DNA from: Nitrospira sp.
GTDB lineage: Bacteria; Nitrospirota; Nitrospiria; Nitrospirales; Nitrospiraceae
Assembly: GCA_016715825.1 (NCBI GenBank)
Contig: JADJXO010000001.1
Location: forward strand, 557,001-621,000
DNA length: 64,000 nucleotides
Direction: 5' to 3'
Part shown: positions 32,986 through 40,827 of the stretch, in pieces
How positions within the stretch are numbered: position 1 is the first letter of the stretch
Layout of the letters: every line of letters starts with the position of its first letter
Translations under genes and position numbers: made by a program
Notes under the pieces: model-generated
Told to the model about the DNA's origin: nothing
Databases searched by the model: none
The model's input: the letters and a program-made list of their open reading frames with translations, nothing else

Positions 32986-33210
32986 TTAGAGCAATGCGCT
33001 AAATGCTTCAACCGTTAGACCGGCTTGGCGAATGATGCTGCGTAACGTACCTCTTGCCAGCTCAGTGTGATGAGGAACAGTGAGTCGTCGGTGCGGAGGA
33101 TTGGATTGTCGTAAGATAATGTGACTTCCGGTTTGGTGATCTACTCGATAGCCAATCTTCTTCAGTGCACGAACCGCGGCTTGGCCTGATAGGACAGGCA
33201 ATTTGCTCAC
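32986..33210 (-). CDS. hicA: HicA-type toxin
   Basis: From a GTG at 33210 the 74-residue protein (SKLPVLSGQAAVRALKKIGY) has the small double-stranded-RNA-binding-like HicA fold, with the conserved histidine in HQTGSHIILRQ. HicA is an mRNA interferase. The GTG start overlaps the hicB stop (GTGA), so the two are translationally coupled. Reading from further upstream would invade hicB, so the GTG is preferred. Confidence 0.82.
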   Translation of the reverse strand: MSKLPVLSGQAAVRALKKIGYRVDHQTGSHIILRQSNPPHRRLTVPHHTELARGTLRSIIRQAGLTVEAFSALL

Positions 33211-33419
33211 AGGGCGATGTCCACGGTTTCTTCCCAAATGGATGGGGGGATTGGCTCATTGTGAATTCGTAAGCTTTCGAGGTAGCCCGCCATGGCATCC
33301 TTGATATTGGTCAACGCCTCGTCTCGTGTGCTTCCTTGACTCATACACCCGGGAAGGGATGGACATTCGGCTATATAGACCCCATCTTCATCTTGTTCAA
33401 AAACGACGCGGTATCGCAT
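33207..33419 (-). CDS. hicB: HicB-type antitoxin
   Basis: From the ATG at 33419 (MRYRVVFEQDEDGVYIAECP) this gives 70 residues with the HicB core LPGCMSQGSTRDEALTNIKD. It is the short form, with no C-terminal DNA-binding domain. GGAGGACTTGCC upstream provides a good ribosome-binding site. HicB inhibits HicA by direct binding. The order antitoxin then toxin is usual for this subtype. Confidence 0.82.
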   Translation of the reverse strand: MRYRVVFEQDEDGVYIAECPSLPGCMSQGSTRDEALTNIKDAMAGYLESLRIHNEPIPPSIWEETVDIAL

Positions 33420-33646
33420 TGGCAAGTCCTCCAGGCAATATGCGTGATTGTAATACAAAGCAGAAGAAACTGACAGCGCAGAAGATAAAGGGGTCCGCAG
33501 TCTTTAGTTGGTGGTCAAGAAGAAAGTGAAGCGGTCATGAGCGCGCTGTGCTCTCCTGGGAAATTGGTGATTCGGGTGAACAACATGATTCCCTCCGAAC
33601 CAGGTAACGCGCGGAGCCTTACACAGTAGGCCATGCGTTTTCATGG

Positions 33647-34000
33647 CTAGACGGCTATCTCTAATTGAAGGCGCTGATAGGGCACTGACAGGCTCACGGC
33701 ATCTCGTAACCGAGGTCCTGCCTTTGCCTCAACGAGTCCAAGATCGTGTAGGACTGTGACATCGGCACGCACGTTCTTAAAATCCCTGTACACGAGTTTG
33801 GCGAGTTCGGCCAACGGCCGTGGCCGGCGCGTCCGAATCACATGAAGAAGGGATACTCGAGGCTCCGTGAGGACCTGCCGCATGGCCTCAACACTGATGA
33901 AATACACGCCGGTTCGTTTGATGATCTTTCGGCCTGGTTCGACTCGGCTGAGTGTGCCCGTACTGTTCGAGTGGAGGTGTGACATCGAATCAGGGTGCAA
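33647..34000 (-). CDS. Winged-helix regulator (HVO_A0114-like), probably N-terminally truncated
   Basis: The core YFISVEAMRQVLTEPRVSLL, then RPRPLAELAKLVYRDFKNVR and LHDLGLVEAKAGPR, is a winged-helix domain of the HVO_A0114 type. These are antitoxin-like regulators often paired with a small toxin. The first 30 codons (MHPDSMSHLHSNSTG) look unlike the family, and the IS110 element begins close by, so the original N-terminus may have been lost to the insertion. No toxin partner is visible. Remnants of similar genes lie at 1330-1675. Confidence 0.55.
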   Translation of the reverse strand: MHPDSMSHLHSNSTGTLSRVEPGRKIIKRTGVYFISVEAMRQVLTEPRVSLLHVIRTRRPRPLAELAKLVYRDFKNVRADVTVLHDLGLVEAKAGPRLRDAVSLSVPYQRLQLEIAV

Positions 34001-34472
34001 GCAAAGGGGTCGCCCATTTCGAAGGCCCGGTCAAGAGGGCAGCACACATCGCGCCCCCTCTCGTTTCTGCAGTGGGGCTATGCGAGACCGTCACATCGCC
34101 CATCGCCTCCAGACACAGGACCCCGTCGCATCCCGGTTGTCCTCGTCAATCGTGTCGGCTCGTACCTGAGCCGCACCAGTCACCCATCAGGATCAAGGCG
34201 GAGGAGCGAGCCCCATGGGGATCCGCTCCGGCCCCTGGCACCTCGTGCCCCAGACAACCGTCGGTGCCCGGCCGTGTCCACCGTCGATACGCACAGGACG
34301 TCTGGCTACCAGCGGGCTGGTGCCAACCCCATCATGGCTCACCGCCGAGGCGTCTCAGTCCCCACGCCCGTGGCGATGGGGAGAACGGGGTGAAGACTGC
34401 GGCTAATCGGGAGTGCGGGGTCATGCCCCAACCCCTTTGCGAGCTCCCAGCCTCACCCCAAATCATCTGCGT
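34001..34472. mobile_element. Non-coding end of the IS110-family element
   Basis: About 470 bases with no convincing gene lie between the transposase stop and the winged-helix gene. IS110/IS1111 elements carry a long non-coding end that encodes a structured bridge RNA. This stretch, GC-rich with many short inverted matches, is the obvious place for it. The outer boundary near 33950-34010 is not certain. Confidence 0.4.
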
Positions 34473-35489
34473 CTACCCGAAGGCGCGGTGCAGGTCGAAC
34501 GGCACCTGCTCGCGCAACATGTGATAACAGGCGCGTGCGAGTTTATGCGCCACGGCTTTCAGCGCCACCAGGGGATGCGTCCGTGCCTGCTTGGGTTGAT
34601 AGTAGGTCCGAATCACCGTCTCATAGCGAATGGCGAAGTGGGCCGCTTTAATGAAAGCCCAGCTCAAATACTTGTTCCCGTTTTTCGTGTTCCCAGCCCC
34701 TTTGCGTTTGCCGTTGCTCAGATGTTCGCTGCCGACACACCGGCAATAGGAGGCGAAGTACCCGACGGTCGCAAACCGCTGCATGTCGCCGGCTTCCAAA
34801 AGAATGGTGCCCGCTAAGATGGGCCCGATGCCAGGGATGGTCTGCAGCAGCGCATACCCGGCCTGGCTCCGCCCCGTCTCCCGGACCTGGTCTTCGATCG
34901 TGCGAACTTCGTGTTCTAAACACCGCAGCACCGTCAGCGAACTCTCAACCGTCTGGACCTGTTCGGGAAATGGCACGAGGGTCTGAATGTGTTCCGAGGT
35001 GAGGGCCCGGAGTCGCGGCAAAGAGAGGCGGTTCCCGGTGAGTCGCGTGAGCAGACTTTGCAGACTCAGGACGACCATCGTCTTGTGTTGTACCAACTGA
35101 CTGCGCTTGCGCAACAAGTCCCGAACGGCGCGTTCCGCTTTCGGATAAATGTAGCCCGTGGGAAGTAACCTCAGGCGGAGCAGATGCGCCAACCACCGCG
35201 CATCATGCTGATCGTCGGCATGCTTGAGGCCACTGTACTGGGGGAGTGCCGGCGTATGAGCGAGGTGCACGCGGTAGCCCGCGTCCATGAGTCCATCGAC
35301 GAGCCAATACCAATTATAGGTGGATTCAACAACCACGCCCTGCACCGTGGCCTGATACGGTGTCAAGGCCGTGAGGATCACGGCAAGGTCATTGCGGAGG
35401 CGTTTCTGATACAGTATCCGATCCGCGTCATCAATGATTACCACCACACTGTTGGTGGCATGAAGATCGATCCCGACATAACACATCAT
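34473..35489 (-). CDS. IS110-family transposase
   Basis: The 338-residue transposase has the RuvC-like N-terminus MMCYVGIDLHATNSVVVIID with its first Asp, further acidic residues at ESTYNWYW and LKHADDQHDARWLAHLLRL (the DEDD set), and the C-terminal Tnp_20 domain with LLQTIPGIGPILAGTILLEA and the serine-containing YCRCVGSEHLSNGKRKGAGN. The start at 35489 is set by GAGGAGG five bases upstream, although the frame is open to 35555. It looks intact, so the element may be active. Confidence 0.9.
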   Translation of the reverse strand: MMCYVGIDLHATNSVVVIIDDADRILYQKRLRNDLAVILTALTPYQATVQGVVVESTYNWYWLVDGLMDAGYRVHLAHTPALPQYSGLKHADDQHDARWLAHLLRLRLLPTGYIYPKAERAVRDLLRKRSQLVQHKTMVVLSLQSLLTRLTGNRLSLPRLRALTSEHIQTLVPFPEQVQTVESSLTVLRCLEHEVRTIEDQVRETGRSQAGYALLQTIPGIGPILAGTILLEAGDMQRFATVGYFASYCRCVGSEHLSNGKRKGAGNTKNGNKYLSWAFIKAAHFAIRYETVIRTYYQPKQARTHPLVALKAVAHKLARACYHMLREQVPFDLHRAFG

Positions 35490-35572
35490 CGCAACCTCCT
35501 CGGTTAAGGTGGATGAGAGCCGCCGCGTCACACGCGACGACTCTATACTCCACAAGAGGAGACTTCGAGATG

Positions 35573-35660
35573 GTTATCGGGAGTCTTTGTTTGATCGTCA
35601 AGACGAACACGAAGAGGTCGGTGGGAGCGCCGGAGAGCCTGTCCTCCGGGGGGCATCAGC
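35573..35660. repeat. Dispersed repeat pair, copy 1 (partner at 37797-37880)
   Basis: ATCGGGAGTCTTTGTTTGAT and CGTCAAGACGAACACGAAGA match GCCGGGAATCTCTGTGTGAT and CGTCAAGAGGAAATCGAAGA at about 37797, and both run on into GTC(C/T)TCCGGGGG. The two copies lie on either side of the split DUF433/DUF5615 pair. The parent sequence is unknown. Confidence 0.5.
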
Positions 35661-35754
35661 AGTACGAGCGTTTCTCAATAGGTATGGCCACGTCCTATTT
35701 CCGGAGTGCTGTGTGATGACGGTTGGCTCAACAGCGTGAGGATAATTTCCCGTA

Positions 35755-36098
35755 TCAGGAGTGATGCGGGATGCTGGGGAGCCAGATGACGCAGTTTGTG
35801 AGATCTGTCGTTGCGTAGTGGGTAATGAATCGGTGAAGCCGACGGATGAGTTCAGGAATGGCGAGTTCTTTGGAAAGAATAATGCCAGCGTGGGAGCGCC
35901 CGGTTTCATGCCATTGTGTGGCGAGCTGGAGGAAGTCTTTATGGTTGAACGTGAGGATTGCCCGTCCGTGGCGTGCGGCAAAGACCAATTGGGCTTCATC
36001 AGAACAGCCCAAGTTCCCAGTGTCCCGTGTCGTGACGCAGTCAATCCCACGTGCGTGAAGCAACGAAGCCATGGTCAGGTGGATGTGTTTGACCTCGG
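35755..36098 (-). pseudogene. DUF5615 PIN-like toxin, split by IS3 insertion
   Basis: SLLHARGIDCVTTRDTGNLG and DEAQLVFAARHGRAILTFNH match DUF5615 PIN-like proteins, but the first codons are missing here. They are found at 37357-37380 on the far side of an IS3 element (MKIYLDE). The original gene read MKIYLDE-VKHIHLTMASLL. As sequenced the gene is disrupted. The product was the toxin partner of the DUF433 antitoxin upstream. Confidence 0.75.
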
Positions 36099-36129
36099 TT
36101 GTCAATAGTGGACGCCATGAATGACAGCC

Positions 36130-37054
36130 TCACACCGCCGGTTGTTGACGGGCCCACTGCTGGGCAAACGCCACTGGCGAGCGATTCCCGAGGCGTGAGT
36201 GCCGCCGCTGTCGGTTATAGAAGATCTCGATGTACTCCGCGATCTCGCGCCGTGCTTGCTCACGGGTCTCGTAGCGCCGGTGATGCACCAGTTCGTTCTT
36301 CAGCGTGCCCCAAAACTTTCCATCGGAGCATTATCGTAGCAGTTGCCTCGCCGACTCATGGACGCGGTCATCCCACATTGGCGGACCTGATCTTGATAGG
36401 CCTGGGCACAATACGGTGAGCCACGATCGGAGTGGTGGATCAGTCCCGGGTGTGGGCGCTTTGCCCATACCGCCGCGCCCAGCGCCTGGCTCACCAACGC
36501 CGTCGTCATCCGAGCCCCATCGCATGTCCGACGACCTCGCAGGTGAACAAATCCTTGATGCCCGCGAGATACAGCCAGCCTTCCGCGGTCGGCACGTACG
36601 TGATGTCGGTCACCCAGGTCTCGTTCGGTCGTGTGGCGGCAACGGTCTGCGCCAATACGTTGTCCGCGACCGGCCGCGCATGCGTCGAATCCGTGGTCGT
36701 CGTGAACCGGCGGACCTGGGTACAGCGCAGGCCCAGTTTCTTCCGCAGTCGCTTGATGCGGCCGATCCCAGCGGGGAACCCGTCGGCATGCAATTCGGCT
36801 TGAAGCCGTTCCGGGCCGTACGTCTGACGGGTGCGCACATGGGCGGCTTGGATCGCCACTTCCAGCCGCGCATTCTCCTGATCGCGTTTCGACGGCCGCC
36901 GATACTGCCAGGCATAGTAGCCGCTTCGAGACACTCCAGCACCCGGCACAACAGACTCAGCGGATAGTGGGCACGCAGCGTCCTCATCAGCGCGTACCGG
37001 GCAGCTGCGCTTTCGCAAAGTACGCGGTGGCTTTTTTAAGATGTCGCGCTCCAT
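36130..37054 (-). pseudogene. IS3-family orfB transposase, frameshifted
   Basis: Three frames together give a complete IS3 OrfB: MERDILKK, then SRSGYYAWQYRRPSKRDQEN and RPNETWVTDITYVPTAEGWL (first Asp), then HPGLIHHSDRGSPYCAQAYQ (second Asp) after a shift near 36505, then FWGTLKNELVHHRRYETREQ and RRHSRLGNRSPVAFAQQW (Glu side) after a shift near 36305. Two or more indels separate the frames. Confidence 0.75.
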
Positions 37055-37097
37055 CCGTGCTTCCGCAAGATCACGTTTGAGCCGGGACAGCTCGTGC

Positions 37098-37298
37098 CTA
37101 GCCCGTCACGGGCCGTCGGCTCGCGCCCACTGTCGCAAGCTGGCCGTGCCGAGCTCGCCCGACCCAGTTCTTGAGCGTTTTGCCCGACATGCTCAGGCGC
37201 CTGGCTGCCTCCGGAATCGTCACCTGCTGTTCCAGGACTAGCCGCACGGCCTGCTCTCGGAACTCCTTCGTATACTGCTGCCGCGGTATCTGTTCCAT
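37098..37298 (-). pseudogene. IS3-family orfA, 3' frameshifted
   Basis: MEQIPRQQYTKEFREQAVRL then EAARRLSMSGKTLKNWVGRA is a typical OrfA helix-turn-helix start. The frame ends after SRRPVTG, where the family would continue into the leucine zipper. The continuation MERDILKK is found in the frame of orfB, so the break is a small indel. Confidence 0.7.
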
Positions 37299-37415
37299 CT
37301 CACACCTCCAGACCTCTGATTGTAGGTTGAAGGCGTCCACTTTTTCGAGCCTAGCTCATTTCATCCAGATAGATTTTCATGCAACAAGGCTCATGAGGAA
37401 AGACGGGGAGTGGGA

Positions 37416-37703
37416 TTATGACCGCAAATCAGCTTCCGGGGCTGACAGATGCTCGACAATGTCCTGATCGAGGACGGCACGATTGTCGTAGTAATAGGAC
37501 AGGGCATCATAAATCGATGCGAGACTGAGGTGAGGATAGTGCGTGAGTAGCTCTTCCGGAGTCTGCCCGTGATGCAACGCGTAGATCGCAATGGTTCGCA
37601 CGGTGATGCGCGTTCCTTCAATACACGGACTGCCACCACAGATGTTTGGGTCGCTTGTGATATGAGGGTGGGCCACTGTAGGCATGTGCTCAGTGTACTC
37701 CAT
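37416..37703 (-). CDS. DUF433 antitoxin
   Basis: The 95-residue DUF433 protein has HITSDPNICGGSPCIEGTRI, TVRTIAIYALHHGQTPEELL and a C-terminal PHLSLASIYDALSYYYDN. DUF433 proteins are VapB-like antitoxins paired with DUF5615 toxins. Thirty-five bases downstream the first codons of the toxin gene (MKIYLDE, ATG at 37380) are still present before the IS3 element begins. The antitoxin itself is intact. Confidence 0.82.
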   Translation of the reverse strand: MEYTEHMPTVAHPHITSDPNICGGSPCIEGTRITVRTIAIYALHHGQTPEELLTHYPHLSLASIYDALSYYYDNRAVLDQDIVEHLSAPEADLRS

Positions 37704-37939
37704 GCGAATTTACCTCCGCAAGCTTGAGTTGCAATTCTACGAGCACCACGCCACGTCCAGCTGAATATGTGCAGATCAAAGAGGTTGGGAATACTCACAT
37801 GAGCCGGGAATCTCTGTGTGATCGTCAAGAGGAAATCGAAGAGGACGATGGGAACCCGTCTTCCGGGGGCTCGTCAACATGGTTCATCGCTTCATGTGAT
37901 AGTTACATCTGTACGAGGAGCATGTCTGAACACCTGTTT

Positions 37940-38065
37940 TTAAAGCCGCGCCACCTGCCACGACGCTTCACGCTTCACCATCGCATTGAGAATCGCGAGC
38001 AGCTTCCGCATGCACGTGCGCCAACGCCAGCACCTTCGCCTTCCCCGCCTACACAAGCGCCGAGA
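37940..38065 (-). pseudogene. IS110/IS1111-type transposase C-terminal remnant
   Basis: The minus strand reads TCMRKLLAILNAMVKREASW with a stop soon after, the usual last residues of IS1111-type transposases. The preceding codons (GKAKVLALAH) are in a shifted frame. It overlaps a GCGTGAAGCGT string that elsewhere occurs between genes. The 477-base gap 37704-38180 shows no other gene besides the repeat copy at 37797-37880. Confidence 0.5.
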
Positions 38066-38180
38066 GAAACAGGGAGGAGGTAGACTTGCAGTCTCGACAA
38101 TTTGTGGAAGACCTGCTCGAACGAATAGAGACATGTTTGAGCAACATGAACGGTGGAGCCGTGCCCTTCTTTCGGAGGCG

Positions 38181-38576
38181 TTATGTGAGCCAGTCTTCCA
38201 AAGAAAGGTCGGAGATGTGCTGAAAATGACGGGTATTATGTGTCACGAGCGTCGCCCCATGGTGTTTCGCAATGGCGGCAATCAAGGCGTCTTTTTCTCC
38301 GGTCGGTCGGCCCATGCGCAGTAACTCTGCGCAGAGGGTTCCGTAGACTCTGGCGGCCTCCCTGTCAAACGGTATGATGTCGATGCCTGCTGCGAATTCG
38401 GCCAATACTTCCAGATTGTGCGTGACGCGTTGAGAACGGAACGCCCCACAGTAGAGTTCTCCCAGCACGACGGTGCTCATTGCCAAATCGTCGGCAAGGG
38501 CTCGTATCCGATCTTGAACAGTCACGACACCTTTCAGCGCCGCCACACACACGTTGGTATCGAGATGATAGCGCAC
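38181..38576 (-). CDS. vapC: VapC-type PIN-domain toxin
   Basis: The 131-residue PIN protein has the acidic residues in YHLDTNVCVAAL, STVVLGELYCGA, TGEKDALIAAIAKHHG and the LVTHNTRHF box. VapC toxins cut tRNA or rRNA. The antitoxin gene lies two codons upstream (38580-38798). All active-site residues are present, so the toxin looks functional. Confidence 0.85.
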   Translation of the reverse strand: MRYHLDTNVCVAALKGVVTVQDRIRALADDLAMSTVVLGELYCGAFRSQRVTHNLEVLAEFAAGIDIIPFDREAARVYGTLCAELLRMGRPTGEKDALIAAIAKHHGATLVTHNTRHFQHISDLSLEDWLT

Positions 38577-38579
38577 AGG

Positions 38580-38798
38580 TTAGGAAAGGGAGATGCGGGT
38601 TTCGTGCCGATCACGATCGATCTGATCGAAGGCTTGATCCAGTTGTGGGTCATCGCGCCATCCGCCAAAGGCGTGTTCCAGGTGCTTCAGCCGATCGACG
38701 CGGATCTGGATCTCGATCTCTGTCCCGTCTGGAAGAAGAACGGGCTCCTCAAGTTCGATCGTGGTACCGTGAATTTTTCCTTTTATGGTCTTTATCAT
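38580..38798 (-). CDS. VapB-type antitoxin (DUF104-like)
   Basis: From the ATG at 38798 (MIKTIKGKIHGTTIELEEPV) it gives 72 residues. The N-terminus resembles DUF104/AF2212-type antitoxins, beta-rich and short, with a C-terminal helix (LDQAFDQIDRDRHETRISL) likely to wrap around VapC. An open reading up to 38900 adds a hydrophobic stretch unlike an antitoxin, so the internal start is preferred. It pairs with the PIN gene three bases downstream. Confidence 0.75.
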   Translation of the reverse strand: MIKTIKGKIHGTTIELEEPVLLPDGTEIEIQIRVDRLKHLEHAFGGWRDDPQLDQAFDQIDRDRHETRISLS

Positions 38799-38833
38799 CG
38801 CACCAGCCTCTTGTCGAGTATCATACCCTATTT

Positions 38834-39094
38834 TTAGTGGCTTGGCAAAGACCGAGAGCCCAAGAGCGAGAGCCAGGACGAAAACAGCTGCAGGGACCAT
38901 TGTGTGAGGGAAGGTGACCTGGTTCTGACGTGTGCTTCTTCGGAGAGGGTAAGGTCAGAATATGCCAATAATTCAAGCTCTGAAATGACGGAGAGACAGT
39001 AGGTGTCATCTGGGAGAGGTTGGGCTCGGCGTCCGCCGAGGAGATAGAGGACCGCATTGGTATCAAGGACGAAGCGGGCCGGAGTTACGTCCAT
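38834..39094 (-). pseudogene. VapC-type PIN toxin remnant
   Basis: MDVTPARFVLDTNAVLYLLG then YCLSVISELELLAYSDLTLS is the first half of a PIN domain with Asp and Glu. After EEAHVRT the frame turns into unrelated sequence, so the C-terminal half, including the other acidic residues, is lost. The ATG overlaps the antitoxin stop. Confidence 0.65.
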
Positions 39095-39274
39095 TCGTCT
39101 CGCAACTGCCGTTGATGCGCAACGGGATCTTTGCTCACGTGTATGGCGCCTGCGCGTGCGCAGTCTGCTGCCCTCAGTCCCGTGCGGCTGGTTCTGCAGC
39201 GCACGTTCGATCTCAAGCCATTCGTGATAGGGGATGACGACGCTCACGGGTCGACCATGGTCATCGGTCATCAC
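39085..39274 (-). pseudogene. Phd/YefM-like antitoxin remnant, frameshifted
   Basis: DDHGRPVSVVIPYHEWLEIE in one frame and AGAIHVSKDPVAHQRQLRDE in another form one antitoxin, ending in WT and a stop at 39085-39087. The break is near 39165-39180. It is coupled to the truncated PIN gene downstream, so this was a complete vapBC-like pair that has decayed. Confidence 0.55.
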
Positions 39275-39466
39275 CTGTTAATGCATTGAAGACATCGGCA
39301 ACTCCTGAGGCATGCCACTATTGGCTAAGTGTAAGTGAGGAAAGTCGTATCGGGCAAGGAAACACTGATGGCAGAACGCTGGGGAGGTCTAAAGGACAGG
39401 CTACGTAAATTTGGCTGGGCGTCCACGGGGGTGAGGGGTGGACTGGACCACGCGAGAAATTCGGGG

Positions 39467-39586
39467 TCAAATACCCGCTGCGTTAAGAATTGAGGTGATT
39501 GTCACCCGACTCTTCCGGAGCGCCTTGCGAATGATGTCAGTGCCTATGCGGTCAACCTTGAGATGGCGAAGGTCTGGTTGTTTCAT
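39467..39586 (-). pseudogene. Short CopG-like antitoxin remnant
   Basis: A 39-codon frame MKQPDLRHLKVDRIGTDIIR then KALRKSRVTITS has the look of the first half of a CopG-type antitoxin and a good ribosome-binding site (GGAGGCTCTATC before ATG). Family members continue for 40 more residues, so this one ends early. Nothing else is recognisable between here and 39883. Confidence 0.4.
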
Positions 39587-39883
39587 GATAGAGCCTCCGA
39601 AACTTTCTCCATCCGGTGGAACCTCCCAGCCTCTCACGACTAACTCGTCTATGTTCGGTCGTCGATGCCATCGCTAGGGTGGGGTTTAGCCGTGGCGATA
39701 GCCGTCTAGTGGCATCAGTATCAGGCTGCGAACACCATGCGGTTTCGAAAAGATCTAGAGGTGCACCCTCCATTGGTACGCGCGGGACAGTAGAACTCCC
39801 AGCCGGTTTGCTTTTTCCCAATCGCCTTTCCTAAGATCTCACGAGATTGTCCGCTTGTTTGAGGTTCGACCGAGGAGAACTCA

Positions 39884-40546
39884 ATGCTGTGTCATACTAT
39901 GCCTTCCAGTAAGCCTCGCATCAACCAGCGCACTCTTTTACGTGTGCTGACTCTGGTTGCGCTTGTGAGTGTGCTGTTCCTTAGCGTTGAGCTTGAGGCG
40001 GCACCAGCCGGCAAGACCGAGGTGTTACCCGTCCAGAAAGCCGCACCCGCAGCGGTGGTCATCGAAACGACGGGGAGTGAAGCGGAGCTGCGGCGGCAGA
40101 TGCGTGAGAAGACCGGGGTCACGGAACTCCATGCTGGGACGATGCGGTTCTCAGAGGCACCAACCGGGAGCTTTGGGTTCATCGCACCGCCGGCTCTTGG
40201 GTTGGTATTGGTGACCCAGAGCCCGGATCTCGCGTTGGAGCGCGTCGCGAGCGTACCGAATGCCTATGAGATCCATAAACTTGCCGATGGGAGTGGATTG
40301 TTGGTAGGGTTTATTGAAAAGAATATGGCTTCGCAGATTGCTCCCAAAGATCGGCCCAAGACGCTCCGTCTTTTCCTCCATTCCAGTTCTTCGGACGAGG
40401 CGCCGCTCATTGTAGCGGTTCCCTTGGAGAAGCTCATGGCGGATCAGATGCCGCGACGGCGTGATTCAGGTAAACGTGACGGTCCGGTCGTGCTCGAAAT
40501 GGATCTCCAGAGCACCATGGCCCGTAAGGGCCCAATCAGCCAATGA
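39884..40546 (+). CDS. Exported hypothetical protein
   Basis: The 220-residue protein has a clear signal peptide (LLRVLTLVALVSVLFLSVEL then EAAPAG). The mature part is a single domain with SEAELRRQMREKTGVTEL and a C-terminal KLMADQMPRRRDSGKRDG. No family is recognised. GAGGAG six bases before the ATG at 39884 sets the start. It lies about 280 bases before the multicopper oxidase gene in the same direction, so a shared role in the envelope is possible but unproven. Confidence 0.6.
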   Translation: MLCHTMPSSKPRINQRTLLRVLTLVALVSVLFLSVELEAAPAGKTEVLPVQKAAPAAVVIETTGSEAELRRQMREKTGVTELHAGTMRFSEAPTGSFGFIAPPALGLVLVTQSPDLALERVASVPNAYEIHKLADGSGLLVGFIEKNMASQIAPKDRPKTLRLFLHSSSSDEAPLIVAVPLEKLMADQMPRRRDSGKRDGPVVLEMDLQSTMARKGPISQ

Positions 40547-40827
40547 GCTCGAACCTGAGAAGCGGAGAGGTGATGACATCAAAACAGAAGTGCTGAACAG
40601 CCATGGGCTGTGTCGAACGGGCTCTGGCTGACGTGATCATGATGCAGGAAAATGCTGGGCCGATATTGACAACGCAGATCGACTGCAGTACCGTGGCAGC
40701 GCTTCAATCAATTGAATACAAATGTAATCGGTTTTTGACAGTCACTGAGATCAGCTAATCCGTGAGAATGACCATCGGCAGCACATTGTAAGTGTCGGTT
40801 TTCAATACAAGACAAGGAGGCCGGTCC

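Larger units (their letters stand above)
36099..37366 (-). mobile_element. IS3-family insertion sequence (copy 1)
   Basis: The element lies inside the DUF5615 gene. Matching ends AGTGGACGCC face each other at about 36107 and 37340 (inverted). OrfA occupies 37098-37298 and OrfB 36130-37054, but both are broken by frameshifts. A duplicated GAG/GAA codon at the junctions may be the target duplication. Exact ends are uncertain by a few bases. Confidence 0.7.

Noticed and set aside
40660..40760. Sigma-70 promoter for the oxidase (TTGACA near 40734)
   Set aside because: TTGACA is present, but no convincing -10 box at proper spacing could be found, so no promoter is claimed.
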